A stretch of 64,000 nucleotides of DNA, taken from positions 2,767,001 through 2,831,000 of the forward strand of contig NZ_CP011387.1 of NCBI RefSeq assembly GCF_001644565.1, given 5' to 3'. A program made the translations under genes and the position numbers. This DNA is from Deinococcus puniceus (lineage in GTDB: Bacteria; Deinococcota; Deinococci; Deinococcales; Deinococcaceae). Under the pieces are notes generated by a model that saw only the letters and a list, made by a program, of their open reading frames with translations, was not told the origin of the DNA and did no database searches. Below, one piece after another: positions 45,704 to 55,037 of the stretch; positions within the stretch are counted from its first letter, which is position 1, and the number at the start of each line of letters is the position of its first letter.

Positions 45704-47083
45704 CTAATTTACTCCGGGCTGACCTGCGCCGCTCTGATCCATTCCCTCCAGATCAGTCGTGGCATCGGGGGTGGTCTGGGCGGGGCCGTCCGGAGCGGTG
45801 CCATCCGGGTACGCATTCAGTGCCGCGAGGGTCTCGCGGGCGTCCGTTCCCAGCAGAATACCGATTTCTCCAGCCTCTACGGGGAAACGCTCACCTTGCA
45901 AGCGGGGAAGGCCCAAGGTATCGGCCAATTCGCTGGCGGCCCGCACGTCGCTGCCCGTAAAGACCTGACTGGCCTCGGGGCTGGCTGGCACGGCTTCGGT
46001 GGTGATTTCGGTGTAGCCCAGCGCCGCCAAAGCACGGGCCAAGCGGGGGCCAAGGGCGGCTCCGCTGGCGTCCTCTATTCGGATGCTGACTGGGCGCACA
46101 GTGCTTGCAGTCGCCAAACTCGGCGCAGTGTTGCCCCACACTTCGGCCAATCTTTCGCGGTTCACGGCCAAGTTAAAAGAGCCGCGAATCTCGTCGGTGG
46201 GTAGGGTGGCGAAGGTCAGCTTGAGTTGGGGCAGATACGGCAGCAGGGTAGGCAGCAAGTTGGGATCGGCGTTGGTTTCCACGCCGTTGCCGATGCCGCC
46301 CAGAATGGTGGGCAGGGCCGCCAACCCTTTGGCCGATTTCAGGCGCGAGGCCAGTTGCGTCAGCGCCTGCTTCTGGTGGTCTATGCGGCCCCAGTCGTCG
46401 CCAAAGCCTTTGCGGACGCGCAGGAACAGCACCGCCGTTTCTCCGTCAAGATGGTGGTTTCCGGCATCCAGCTTCAGGTTTACGCCCGCCGCCTGATCTA
46501 TCCACTCTATGCCGCCCTTCGGCACGGTCACGTCTAGGCCGCCCAGCGCGTCTATCACGCGGGCCACATAGTCGGTTCTCACGATCACGTGGGCGTCTAC
46601 GCGCTCGCCCGTAATTTCCTCCACGGCGCGGGTCAGGCCTTCCGGCCCCCCTGACCAGTAGCGGCTGTTCACCTTCTGGGCAGCGGGCGAACCCCGGTAG
46701 TCGTACTCGCCCACGTTGGTGTCGCGGGGAATGCTCAGCACACTGACCCGTCCGGCGTCCACCTTCACCAGCATCAGAGTGTCGGTGTTGGGCGGCTGAA
46801 TAATGCCCGTGCGCTGCTCCTGATCCTTGCAGGGCTGGCGGTAATAGCAGTACACGATGTCGCGGCCCGCCACCAGCAACGTAAAATTCGGGGCGCTGCC
46901 CGCTACCAGTGCGCTGGCCGGAGTAGACGCCCCCGGAGAACTGAGGACGGCCACACCGCCCAGGGCCAACGCCGCCAAAGACAGCCCGAAAGCTTGCAAC
47001 GCCCGCAGACGCGCCAGTGGGCGGGGGTTGGCAGAACCATCAGACGGAAAATCAGGCGGCAACAGGCTCACACCCCACAGCAT
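45704..47083 (-). CDS. LytR-CpsA-Psr (LCP) family protein with LytR_C domain
   Basis: 459 residues. One membrane helix near residues 30-50, then the LCP phosphotransferase domain: NTDTLMLVKVDAGRVSVLSI, PRDTNV (Arg/Asp of the active site), KVNSRYWSGGPEGLTRAVEE, VIDALGGLDVTVP and LRVRKGFGDDWGRIDHQKQA. The C-terminal part (about 325-430) resembles the LytR_C domain. LCP enzymes attach polymers to peptidoglycan; the polymer here is unknown. Located between yqeK and rsfS, a common arrangement. Confidence 0.92.
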   Translation of the reverse strand: MLWGVSLLPPDFPSDGSANPRPLARLRALQAFGLSLAALALGGVAVLSSPGASTPASALVAGSAPNFTLLVAGRDIVYCYYRQPCKDQEQRTGIIQPPNTDTLMLVKVDAGRVSVLSIPRDTNVGEYDYRGSPAAQKVNSRYWSGGPEGLTRAVEEITGERVDAHVIVRTDYVARVIDALGGLDVTVPKGGIEWIDQAAGVNLKLDAGNHHLDGETAVLFLRVRKGFGDDWGRIDHQKQALTQLASRLKSAKGLAALPTILGGIGNGVETNADPNLLPTLLPYLPQLKLTFATLPTDEIRGSFNLAVNRERLAEVWGNTAPSLATASTVRPVSIRIEDASGAALGPRLARALAALGYTEITTEAVPASPEASQVFTGSDVRAASELADTLGLPRLQGERFPVEAGEIGILLGTDARETLAALNAYPDGTAPDGPAQTTPDATTDLEGMDQSGAGQPGVN

Positions 47084-47154
47084 AGCCAGCGGGCATGAGG
47101 GGAGCTGTTAGCGATAAGACACAGCGTTGGTGTGCATTCACAACGATGTATTCA

Positions 47155-47832
47155 TCAGGCGGGGCGGCTGCGGCGCAGGGAAAGTCGGGGGGCCGGGGAA
47201 GCGGCAACGGAGGCGTCTGAACCCGCATGGCCACAGGCAGAATGGCCGTGATCCACCCGCACCAGCGGCAGCGCGTAATAGGCCTGCAAGGTTCGCGGAT
47301 GAACCTGAATGCCCCGCCCCTGAAGGTAGGTGACTTTGGAGGCGATGGCCCGGTGCAGGGCGGCGTCGAGATCGTGCAGGGCCAATTCGCGGATGTCCTC
47401 GTTCACGCCGCGTCCGGGTTCCGAGACATCGGCCACGTACACGCAGGCCGACACCGGATTCCCGCCGCGTGGCCCGGTGGTGTGGTCTTCGACAGCCTCC
47501 AGCACCACCGGATCACGGTAGCCCCAGCGTTCCAGCAAGGTGCGGGCGGCGCGGCCATGCAGGGCCAGCGGGTGCGCGGCGTCTATAGGGTGTTCGGGTG
47601 GCGCGAGGCGCAAGAGTTCGGCGTCGGGAAGGTCACGGGCTATGTCGTGCAGGATGCCCGCAGCGTAGGCCCGCGATTCATCGAGGCCGTTGGCACAGGC
47701 GATCTGGCAGGCGAGTTCTGCAACGCGCAGGACGTGCTGGTAACGCTTGGGGCGCACCATCAGGCGAACGCGGTCTTCCCACCCAACCAGATCGGCGAGG
47801 GGGTGACGCGGTTGGGGCAGTGCGGCAATCAT
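47155..47832 (-). CDS. yqeK: HD-domain hydrolase YqeK (Ap4A hydrolase type)
   Basis: 225 residues. HVLRVAELACQIA (first His), AGILHDIARDLPD (HD pair), LHGRAARTLLERWG and EDHTTGPRGG. In relatives it hydrolyses diadenosine tetraphosphate. Basic tail (RLSLRRSRP). The frame is open to 47880 but that covers the TATACT -10 at 47869-47874. Start ATG 47832 overlaps the stop of a 10-codon upstream frame (ATGA); GTG 47856 is an alternative. First gene of yqeK-LCP-rsfS. Confidence 0.9.
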   Translation of the reverse strand: MIAALPQPRHPLADLVGWEDRVRLMVRPKRYQHVLRVAELACQIACANGLDESRAYAAGILHDIARDLPDAELLRLAPPEHPIDAAHPLALHGRAARTLLERWGYRDPVVLEAVEDHTTGPRGGNPVSACVYVADVSEPGRGVNEDIRELALHDLDAALHRAIASKVTYLQGRGIQVHPRTLQAYYALPLVRVDHGHSACGHAGSDASVAASPAPRLSLRRSRPA

Positions 47833-47861
47833 GCGCGCATGTGGACAAGGCTCCACACCAT
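47829..47861 (-). CDS. Possible leaderless 10-residue upstream peptide of yqeK
   Basis: MVWSLVHMRA. Its ATG (47859-47861) is exactly 7 bases after TATACT, the spacing seen at leaderless starts in this window, and its TGA overlaps the yqeK ATG. It could couple ribosome entry to yqeK. It is very short and may be chance. Confidence 0.4.
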   Translation of the reverse strand: MVWSLVHMRA

Positions 47862-47868
47862 AGAACAG

Positions 47869-47874
47869 AGTATA
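47869..47874 (-). promoter_or_regulatory. -10 hexamer TATACT of the yqeK unit
   Basis: TATACT on the minus strand (complement of 47869-47874). Upstream there is no clear TTGACA. It fixes the transcript start near 47861. Confidence 0.65.
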
Positions 47875-47880
47875 CGTCAC

Positions 47881-48172
47881 GCCTTTGCACCTAAGCTGAC
47901 GTAAAATGTGGAATCGATTCCATCTGGGGCGGGATTGTTGGCTGGAAGGGCTGTCAGATGGACGGTCTGGGGGCGGGTGGTCTAAGGTGCTGGGGCGGGT
48001 TCGGTGCGGAACTGCCTCCTCTGCTCCGCAGCTCTGCGGGCCACCCCGCTGCTAGTGCAGCGCCCCTCTCTTCAAGCTGTTCCAGTCCCGCAAGGGGGGA
48101 GGGCTAAAAGCAATGGCTGGGAGCTGTGTTTTGACCCTTGACCCTTAGACCAAGCCCCTCACACCCGCCTAC
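47881..48172. repeat. Intergenic region with GC-rich block and octamer array, copy 6
   Basis: CTCTGCTCCGCAGCTCTGCG at 48018-48037 is a member of the GC-rich palindromic family; CAAGGGGGGAGGG follows at 48092-48104. TTTGACCCTTGACCCTTAGA at 48129-48148 is the octamer array, 21 bases past the end of cdaR. No gene seen. Confidence 0.65.
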
Positions 48173-49200
48173 TCACGGCGCAGAACCCGTCCCACTCGCA
48201 GGCGGACGGGCTGCGGGAGTTGCCGCTGCCGGAGTTGCCGCCACCCGCTCTACCGTCAGGCGCACATTGACTTCATCGAGGGCTTGTGCGCCCGCCGGAA
48301 TCCGCAGGGTCACGGGCGCGGTGTAGGTGCCCACGCGGTAGGTCACGGTTCCCGCCGCCTCGCGCAGTCGGCCCAGCAGTTCGGGGGCGGCCACCACGCG
48401 CACGGTGCTGGGCTGCACGCTGACCGCCGTGACGCGCAGGCCCGCCGGGGGATCGTTCAGCACTACGCGCAGGCTTTTCACGGGGAGTTCCCCGGTGTCT
48501 ATCCGGCGCACGGTCACGCTGGCGGGGCTGGTCTGCACGCCCTCTACCGGGTCGCCCTGTTCGTCTAGAGCGATCAGGTTCACCTCGCTGGCTTCTCCGG
48601 GCAGCAGGGGCGCGGGGCTGGTGATCAGGCGGCGCACGGTGGCGACCACGCGCCCCGCACCGCTCACGGTGGCCTGTGCGGGGGCCACGTCATAGCGCAG
48701 CAGGCTGGTATCGGACGGAGAAGCCACGCTGAGCGTCACGGCCAAAGTCCGGGTCAATTGGGCATCCACGAAGCCCTGCACCCGCTCTGGCGCTTGCCGC
48801 CGCAGCGTGGTTCCACCCGGCACCTGCACCGCAACCGGGCGATTGAAACTGCCTTCCGGCACGCCCGTCACGTCGACTACGGCTTCAATCGTTTCGCCGC
48901 TCAATTCCCGCAGGCGCTCCGGGCGGCCAGAGAGCGTCACGCGCACGGTGCCGGGATTCAGGTCACTGGTGGCACGGCGGGTGCGGCCCCCGGTGGTATC
49001 GCGCACGGTCACGGGCACATCGAAGCCCTGCTCCACGTTGGCGCGGCGATCCCCAGTCGCCACGAACCACAGCGTCAGGGCCACCACCAACGACAGCACT
49101 TTGGGCAACAGGTTGTGAACGACCCGGCCCCACACGTAGCGCGGCCTAAGCCAGCGCTGGGCCGCGCTCCCTAGGCCGCCGTCATGCCCGCTGCTGCCGC

Positions 49201-49204
<4 letters not shown>
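48173..49204 (-). CDS. cdaR: CdaR/YbbR-domain protein, regulator of diadenylate cyclase
   Basis: 343 residues. One membrane helix (LPKVLSLVVALTLWFVA, about 32-50) then four YbbR repeats outside the membrane, each with a GTVRVTLSGRPERL-type strand pair (VNVRLTVERV at the end). The tail is Ala/Pro-rich. In Firmicutes CdaR binds and controls CdaA. The ATG overlaps the cdaA stop by 4 bases, so the pair is coupled. Confidence 0.92.
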
Positions 49205-50046
<842 letters not shown>

Positions 50047-50379
50047 GACAACGCGGGCTGGGCGGCACGCCGTCCACTATACAAGCCAGCACCGCACGGC
50101 TGAGTCCGAGTTGGCTGAGTCCGGGCAGAAGGGGAATGCACCGGCCCCCGCGCCTGCACAGGCTTCAAAACGCGGCCATTTCCGAACGCTCTGATCAGAC
50201 CCATCTTGTCAACGTTGCCGAACCGAACCACCCACAAGTCCCAAAACAGCCCGTGAGGAAGTTCGAAGTCCCTCATCTCGGCCCCCACCAAGCCTGACCC
50301 CACCAACCCTAATCTTTATCTTCCGTTTCTCTTTAGTTTTGCCCGGTACGGTGCGGGGGGGTAGGCTAGACTGCCCGCC
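50047..50379. promoter_or_regulatory. 333-base divergent promoter region cdaA / metallophosphoesterase
   Basis: Left part: TATAGT on the minus strand near 50075-50080 for cdaA. Near 50099-50117 a repeat GCTGAGTCCG occurs twice (15 bases apart). Right part: TAGACT at 50367-50372, 7 bases before ATG 50380. No RNA element recognised, including no c-di-AMP riboswitch. Confidence 0.6.
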
Positions 50380-51114
50380 ATGATGCGCCTAGCCATTCTC
50401 GCGGACTTGCACGCCAACTTGGCGGCAACATTGGCAGTCCACGCAGACGTCGAGCGGCGCGGTATTTCTGAAGTGTGGGTTTTAGGCGACCTCGTGGGCA
50501 AAGGCCCGCGCCCAAAAGAAGTGGTGGAGTGGACGGAGGCCCACGCCTCACGGGTGATTCAGGGCAACTGGGACGCCCGCGTGGCCGGGGCCACCAACCG
50601 CCCCCAAGACCTGTGGCCGCGCAGCCGCCTCACGCCGGGGCAACTGTCTTACCTCGGGGCCTTGCCCTACGGCATAGAGGAACAGTTCAGCGGCGCGTGG
50701 TGGCGGTTCGTGCATGCCAGTAGCCGGGGTCTGTTTCACCGCCTGTACCCACACAGCAGCCTTGCCGAGCAACTGGACGCCTTTTTGCCCAATAGCCAGT
50801 ACGGACTGGCCCAACACGCCGACGCCCTTGTCTACGCCGACGTCCATGAAGCTCTGATGCTGGATGTGGAGGGCCGCCCGCTGATCAACTGCGGCAGCGT
50901 GGGCAACCCGCTGGACAGCACTCTCCCCTGCTACCTGATTTTGGAATTCGACCCCCACAGCCCGGCCCACAGCGCCACGTTTGTGCGCCTGACCTATGAC
51001 CGGGATGAAGAAATTGGCGCGGCGGAGGCCAGCGGCATGCCCTTTACGCGGGAGTACATCGCGGAACTGCTGACCGGGGCGTACCAGAAACGGCGAGCGA
51101 GAACGGGGGAATAG
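50380..51114 (+). CDS. Metallophosphoesterase (calcineurin-like), YfcE/MJ0936-type
   Basis: 244 residues. MRLAILADLHANLAATLAVH (first Asp/His), VWVLGDLVGKGPRPKEVVEW (GDxxxxGP), VIQGNWDARV (GNHD variant GNWD), and YADVHEALMLDVEGRPLINC plus GSVGNPLD (GHTH region as YADVH). The GNH(D/E) His is Trp here, as in several bacterial members. Substrate unknown. TAGACT 7 bases before the ATG marks a leaderless start. Confidence 0.9.
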   Translation: MMRLAILADLHANLAATLAVHADVERRGISEVWVLGDLVGKGPRPKEVVEWTEAHASRVIQGNWDARVAGATNRPQDLWPRSRLTPGQLSYLGALPYGIEEQFSGAWWRFVHASSRGLFHRLYPHSSLAEQLDAFLPNSQYGLAQHADALVYADVHEALMLDVEGRPLINCGSVGNPLDSTLPCYLILEFDPHSPAHSATFVRLTYDRDEEIGAAEASGMPFTREYIAELLTGAYQKRRARTGE

Positions 51115-51163
51115 AGCGGCAATCGGTCATCTCGGCACTTGCTCCAGCCTCTACATTGCGGAG

Positions 51164-51691
51164 GTGAAGCAAAAGCTTGGTTGGTTGACCGTTGGTCTGG
51201 GCGGTTTGGCGCTCGCAGGTGGCCGGGACGCCCCCACGTTCTTGGATGTCTTCCGTCAGACACCGGGAGCGCGGCAAGTCATCAAGGTTCCCGATGAGCA
51301 ACTGGGAACACTGGGCTACACGCACCGCCTGATCTTTCAAAACGTTGGGGCTGTGTTTCTGACACGCGGCGCTCTGGAAGGCAGCGACACACCAAACACC
51401 ATCACCGCATGGGTTTCAACTTCCCACGCTTCGATTCAGCAGCAGCGGGCGATGGTGGCAGTCATCAGACATACGGTGGCCCGCTGCCATGCCCCACTGA
51501 CGGCGCAGCAACTCAACATGTTGCATGCGTTGGCCGAGCGCGATTGGCGGCTCAAGTTGGGCTGGCAAGAACAGCAAATTGGCCCCCTCAAGGTGGGTTG
51601 GGGTGGCCGGGAAGGGTTGAATATCGGCGGCCATGATGTGGGCGGAATGAGTGTGGATTGGCCCAACAGTCAAGGCGTCTGTAGGTGGTAG
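51164..51691 (+). CDS. Hypothetical protein, possibly exported
   Basis: 175 residues from a GTG that is 6 bases after TACATT (51152-51157). It has a short hydrophobic N terminus (LGWLTVGLGGLALAGG) that is a poor signal peptide. Middle part VGAVFLTRGALEGSDTPNTI, then a helix (QQLNMLHALAERDWRL) and a Gly-rich end. Two Cys. No family recognised. Confidence 0.65.
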   Translation: MKQKLGWLTVGLGGLALAGGRDAPTFLDVFRQTPGARQVIKVPDEQLGTLGYTHRLIFQNVGAVFLTRGALEGSDTPNTITAWVSTSHASIQQQRAMVAVIRHTVARCHAPLTAQQLNMLHALAERDWRLKLGWQEQQIGPLKVGWGGREGLNIGGHDVGGMSVDWPNSQGVCRW

Positions 51692-51700
51692 TCAGGCTCC

Positions 51701-51740
51701 AAAAGCAAAACCGCCCTGACCCCAACTGAGGCCAGAGCGG
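51701..51740 (-). terminator. Terminator of the minus-strand membrane protein gene
   Basis: CCGCCCTGACC (51711-51721) and GGCCAGAGCGG (51730-51740) form an 11-bp stem with two mismatches; on the minus strand TTTTGCTTTT follows (complement of 51701-51710). Confidence 0.75.
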
Positions 51741-51757
51741 AACACTCATGCTCAGGC

Positions 51758-52576
51758 TTAGGCCCGCAATTCGCCCTTTTCACGCATGACCTGAGTCAGC
51801 TTGGCAGGTTCGAACAGGCTGGCTCCCTCGCCGTAACGGGCTTTGACAGCACGCTGCACCAGCCACACGGCAGCAAACACGCCCAGCAAACTCAGCACCA
51901 GCGAGGGCACCCGCATCAGCGCATTCACCTCGGCGATCTGGCCGTTAAAGTCGTCCGAGCCGAATTTGGCCACCACCCGCTGATAGTTCACGACGCTGTT
52001 GATAATGCCGCCGATGATGTCTATGACGGCAAACACCACCGTTCCCAACACCAAGCCTTTGTGGACGGCAGGGTCACGCATGGCCTGCTGGCTGGCGGCG
52101 CGGTGTTCGGGCGGTTCTCCGATGCTGCTGGCATCCAGAAACACGCGGAACAGGGGGACGCTGGTGGCCGCCGAAATGAGGAACAAGATGCCCGTGAGGT
52201 AAGAGCGGGCGCTGTCCTTGATGGCATACCAGAAGCCGTCCACGTACCAGAAGGCCAATGCGCCGCTGAAGATTGCCCCAGCGCCGCCGATGAGGGCCAC
52301 CGGGCTGACATTGCGGTTCACCAACAAATCCCACAGTACATAGACCACTGGAATCAGGGCGGCCAACAGGTAGGCGCGGATATTTCCGGTGGTGCCGCCG
52401 CCAAAGACCGTGTCGGACACGCTGACGCCGCTGCCAAAAATATTGGGACTCAGAATCAGGATCGGAATGAGCAGGGTGAAGACCAGATCCCAGACGGTTT
52501 TGGGCACCCGCGCACGCGGCTGTGCTTTCGGTGGAGATTCTGGCGGCACCGCGGGTGAAGAAGTAGGGTCAGACAT
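51758..52576 (-). CDS. Multi-pass membrane protein, VC0807-like
   Basis: 272 residues. A Pro-rich N terminus (PAVPPESPPKAQPRARVP), then six or so membrane helices (FTLLIPILILSPNIFG, AYLLAALIPVVYVLWDLLV, IFSGALAFWYV, YLTGILFLISAATSVPLF, LVLGTVVFAVIDIIGGIIN, VLSLLGVFAAVWLVQ). The pattern fits the VC0807/septation-like family of intermediate-length membrane proteins. Role unknown. Confidence 0.75.
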   Translation of the reverse strand: MSDPTSSPAVPPESPPKAQPRARVPKTVWDLVFTLLIPILILSPNIFGSGVSVSDTVFGGGTTGNIRAYLLAALIPVVYVLWDLLVNRNVSPVALIGGAGAIFSGALAFWYVDGFWYAIKDSARSYLTGILFLISAATSVPLFRVFLDASSIGEPPEHRAASQQAMRDPAVHKGLVLGTVVFAVIDIIGGIINSVVNYQRVVAKFGSDDFNGQIAEVNALMRVPSLVLSLLGVFAAVWLVQRAVKARYGEGASLFEPAKLTQVMREKGELRA

Positions 52577-52817
52577 GGGCCCTATTCTCTCATTCCGGCA
52601 GAGGGCGCGGCGAGAGGAATCTGACCCTCACACGGTAATGAAGTGAGGGACTGAAATGGAGTGGTGGCATGGGCTGAGGGCCTGCGCTGCTCTGTCTGCC
52701 GCCTCAGCCTCCGCGATGACCCAAAGGCGTGCCATACAGCAAGAGATTCAGACCCAGAGTTGCTCGCTCCCTCGTCTTGTCTCCGAACGACGTGGGTCAA
52801 TGTGACGGAGAACGGCT

Positions 52818-53240
52818 CTAGGCGGCGCGTTCGCTGTGTTCGGCCTGCACCAGTACGCGCAGCAGGGCGCTCAGGGGATCGAGGGCGCGGGCAGAGGCCA
52901 TGACCATACCGCCGTGCAGACTGGCTTCGTACACACTCTGATCCCCGTTTTCATCAAATTCGTTGACCAATTCCAAGCGTACCCGGTGGTTGCGGCGGGC
53001 GGCCCAGTGCATCAGGTGGAGCAGCAAGTTGGGCGAATCGCCGCGCAGCCACTGAATATCTTGGGTGCCGTGCGCCACCGACATATGAATCCGGGGCTGA
53101 TCTGGCAGACCACTGCCGAGAATACTGCGGTATCCGGCGTAAAAGTTCTCACTGCCCGTTGCAGCCACGCGGTGCAGTGCGCCCATCTCCGGGGCGGCAA
53201 GGGTGCGCAAATCAGGAAGGAGCATGTCCACAAGAGGCAT
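52818..53240 (-). CDS. Hypothetical cytoplasmic protein
   Basis: 140 residues. VDMLLPDLRTLAAPEMGALH, then RIHMSVAHGTQDIQWL and LRLELVNEFDENGDQSVYEA-like strands (actual: RVRLELVNEFDENG). It ends in a helix with LLRVLVQAEHSE. No signal or membrane segment. The start may be 15 residues further in. No family recognised. Confidence 0.6.
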   Translation of the reverse strand: MPLVDMLLPDLRTLAAPEMGALHRVAATGSENFYAGYRSILGSGLPDQPRIHMSVAHGTQDIQWLRGDSPNLLLHLMHWAARRNHRVRLELVNEFDENGDQSVYEASLHGGMVMASARALDPLSALLRVLVQAEHSERAA

Positions 53241-53500
53241 CGTGTCAGGCAGCGGAGGGAGTGGCTGTGCAATTTCCCACCCTTGGGGCTACCCCCAGAG
53301 TCAAAAGCGGTCTTTATATCGCCCCAAAAAACTGTGTGGTTATATAGTTGAAAGGCCGTATGTTTCCTGTCAAGGTGCGTCCCACCGCCCTTTACAAATG
53401 GTGAGGGAGGCGCAGTTGACGGCTACGCCTCCCCCACTGGGGGTACTCTTTGGGGCTGAAGTCAGCGCCCGCGTTTAGGAACTGTGCTTAAGAACTGTAT

Positions 53501-54883
53501 TTAAGGACTGCCGGGCTGCACGCGGTCTTGAGACAGCATCGGAGCGCCGTCCAGTGCCTTGACGCCCAGATTCAGCAGCTCGTCCCGGCCTTCGGTCAGC
53601 AGGCGAATGTCGGCCTCATCCTGCTCGTCGGCAATATCCGGGGTCAGGCGGGTGGGGTACGGCGTGCCGTCTGGCTTGGCGTAATTCAGGATGGTCAGTT
53701 GCAGCGCGGCGTCTTCTCCCACCGGAAACACACGGGTCGCGGTGTTGCCCACGCCCGCCGTGACTTCGCCCAGCACGGGGCCACGCGCCGCGTTCTGAAT
53801 CTCGAAGGCGAAGAATTCGCTGCATGAGGCGCTACCACCATCGACCAGCACAGACAGCGGCCCCGTCCAGAGTTGCGGATTGGTCACGATGCCGCTCGTC
53901 CGGCCTGCTTCGACCCTTGCGCCCCGGCTGACCAGCGTGCGGCTGTTGCCCTCGGCGCTGCGGGCCACCCGCGTAAAGCTGGGCACGAAGGCACTGACCG
54001 CGCCGTCGCACTCGCTGAGGCTGCCGCCGCCGTTGCCGCGCAAATCCACGACCACGCCGCGCACGCCACGCGCCCGTGCCTGCCCCACCAGATCATGCAC
54101 GCCCTGAGCCACTCCGCCGCCCGAAATGAAGGTGGGAATCCGCAGCACAGCCACGTCTTCGGCACCTGTGGCCGAAGCGACGTAGCTGATGCGGGGCAGA
54201 TCGCGGGTGCTGCTTTCCTGTGAAGTCAGGTTGACGATCCGCTCTACGCCGCGTGTGCTGACGCCCAGAGCGATGGGCCGCCCCGCTTCCCGCGCCGAAC
54301 GCAGGGCGTCGTAGGTGTAAGGCTTGCCGTCAAGGGTGCTCAGCACGTCGCCGCGCAGCAGTCCGGCGGCCTCGGCCACGCTGTTGGGCACGACTTCCAG
54401 CACCACCCGCTGCTGCCCGTCTAGCAGCGCCAGTTTTACGCCAAACTGCCTGCGGTTGCCGCCTGTGGCACTCGCCACGAATTCCTCAAAATCTTCCGGA
54501 TTCTGAAAAAAGGTGTGCTCATCGTCCAGCGCCGTCAGTTCGGCCTCTATGACCGGGTAAGCTTTTTCGGCGGCGCAGTCTGTTGGCGTGGGCGCACACA
54601 CGGCGTCCAGCCTCGTCTGATAGTCGCGGGTCAGGCCCACACGGTCTACGGTAGACAGGCCACCATACGAGTTTTGGAGCAGGCGGTTCACCTGATCGAA
54701 CACGGCCTGTGCGGGCGAGACTGCGGCGGCGCTTTGCCCAGAAAACTGCCCCGAAGAGCGGCCCACTCCGGGCTGTGCCAGTGCGGGCAAACTGAACATC
54801 AGCGACAGGGAGAGCGAGAGCTTGAGAGCGGGAGACAGCGCCGACCTGATGGCGCTTGGGGAACGGCGCTGCGGAGTCTTCAT
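53501..54883 (-). CDS. S41 family peptidase, exported, PDZ-containing
   Basis: 460 residues. Signal peptide (LSLSLSLMFSLPALAQ), a helical N-terminal region, a PDZ domain (VVLEVVPNSVAEAAGLLRGD, then VLSTLDGKPYTYD) and the S41 core: GVVVDLRGNGGGSL and VDGGSASCSEFFAFEI with the nucleophile Ser. In processing proteases of the CTP type the partner Lys lies in a GERTYGKG-like stretch; here it reads GEVTAGVG, with Val. It may use a Ser-His-Glu mechanism as in tricorn/IRBP-like members, or be inactive. ATG 54883 follows AAGGGT. Confidence 0.88.
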   Translation of the reverse strand: MKTPQRRSPSAIRSALSPALKLSLSLSLMFSLPALAQPGVGRSSGQFSGQSAAAVSPAQAVFDQVNRLLQNSYGGLSTVDRVGLTRDYQTRLDAVCAPTPTDCAAEKAYPVIEAELTALDDEHTFFQNPEDFEEFVASATGGNRRQFGVKLALLDGQQRVVLEVVPNSVAEAAGLLRGDVLSTLDGKPYTYDALRSAREAGRPIALGVSTRGVERIVNLTSQESSTRDLPRISYVASATGAEDVAVLRIPTFISGGGVAQGVHDLVGQARARGVRGVVVDLRGNGGGSLSECDGAVSAFVPSFTRVARSAEGNSRTLVSRGARVEAGRTSGIVTNPQLWTGPLSVLVDGGSASCSEFFAFEIQNAARGPVLGEVTAGVGNTATRVFPVGEDAALQLTILNYAKPDGTPYPTRLTPDIADEQDEADIRLLTEGRDELLNLGVKALDGAPMLSQDRVQPGSP

Positions 54884-55037
54884 ATTGACCCTTATTCTGC
54901 TCTGAACAGATGGGAAATGGGTGGGAAGCAATCCCCGCACAGGTTACACAAAACCCGTGTGATTCGGTACTTTTGGCGGGCGCACCTTCCAGACCGGAGC
55001 GGCTGGGCGGGGCCGGATCACCTCTGTGGAAATCTGC

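Noticed and set aside
50047..50379. c-di-AMP (ydaO-type) riboswitch near cdaA
   Set aside because: No matching conserved core or long leader; hexamers suggest short leaders on both sides.
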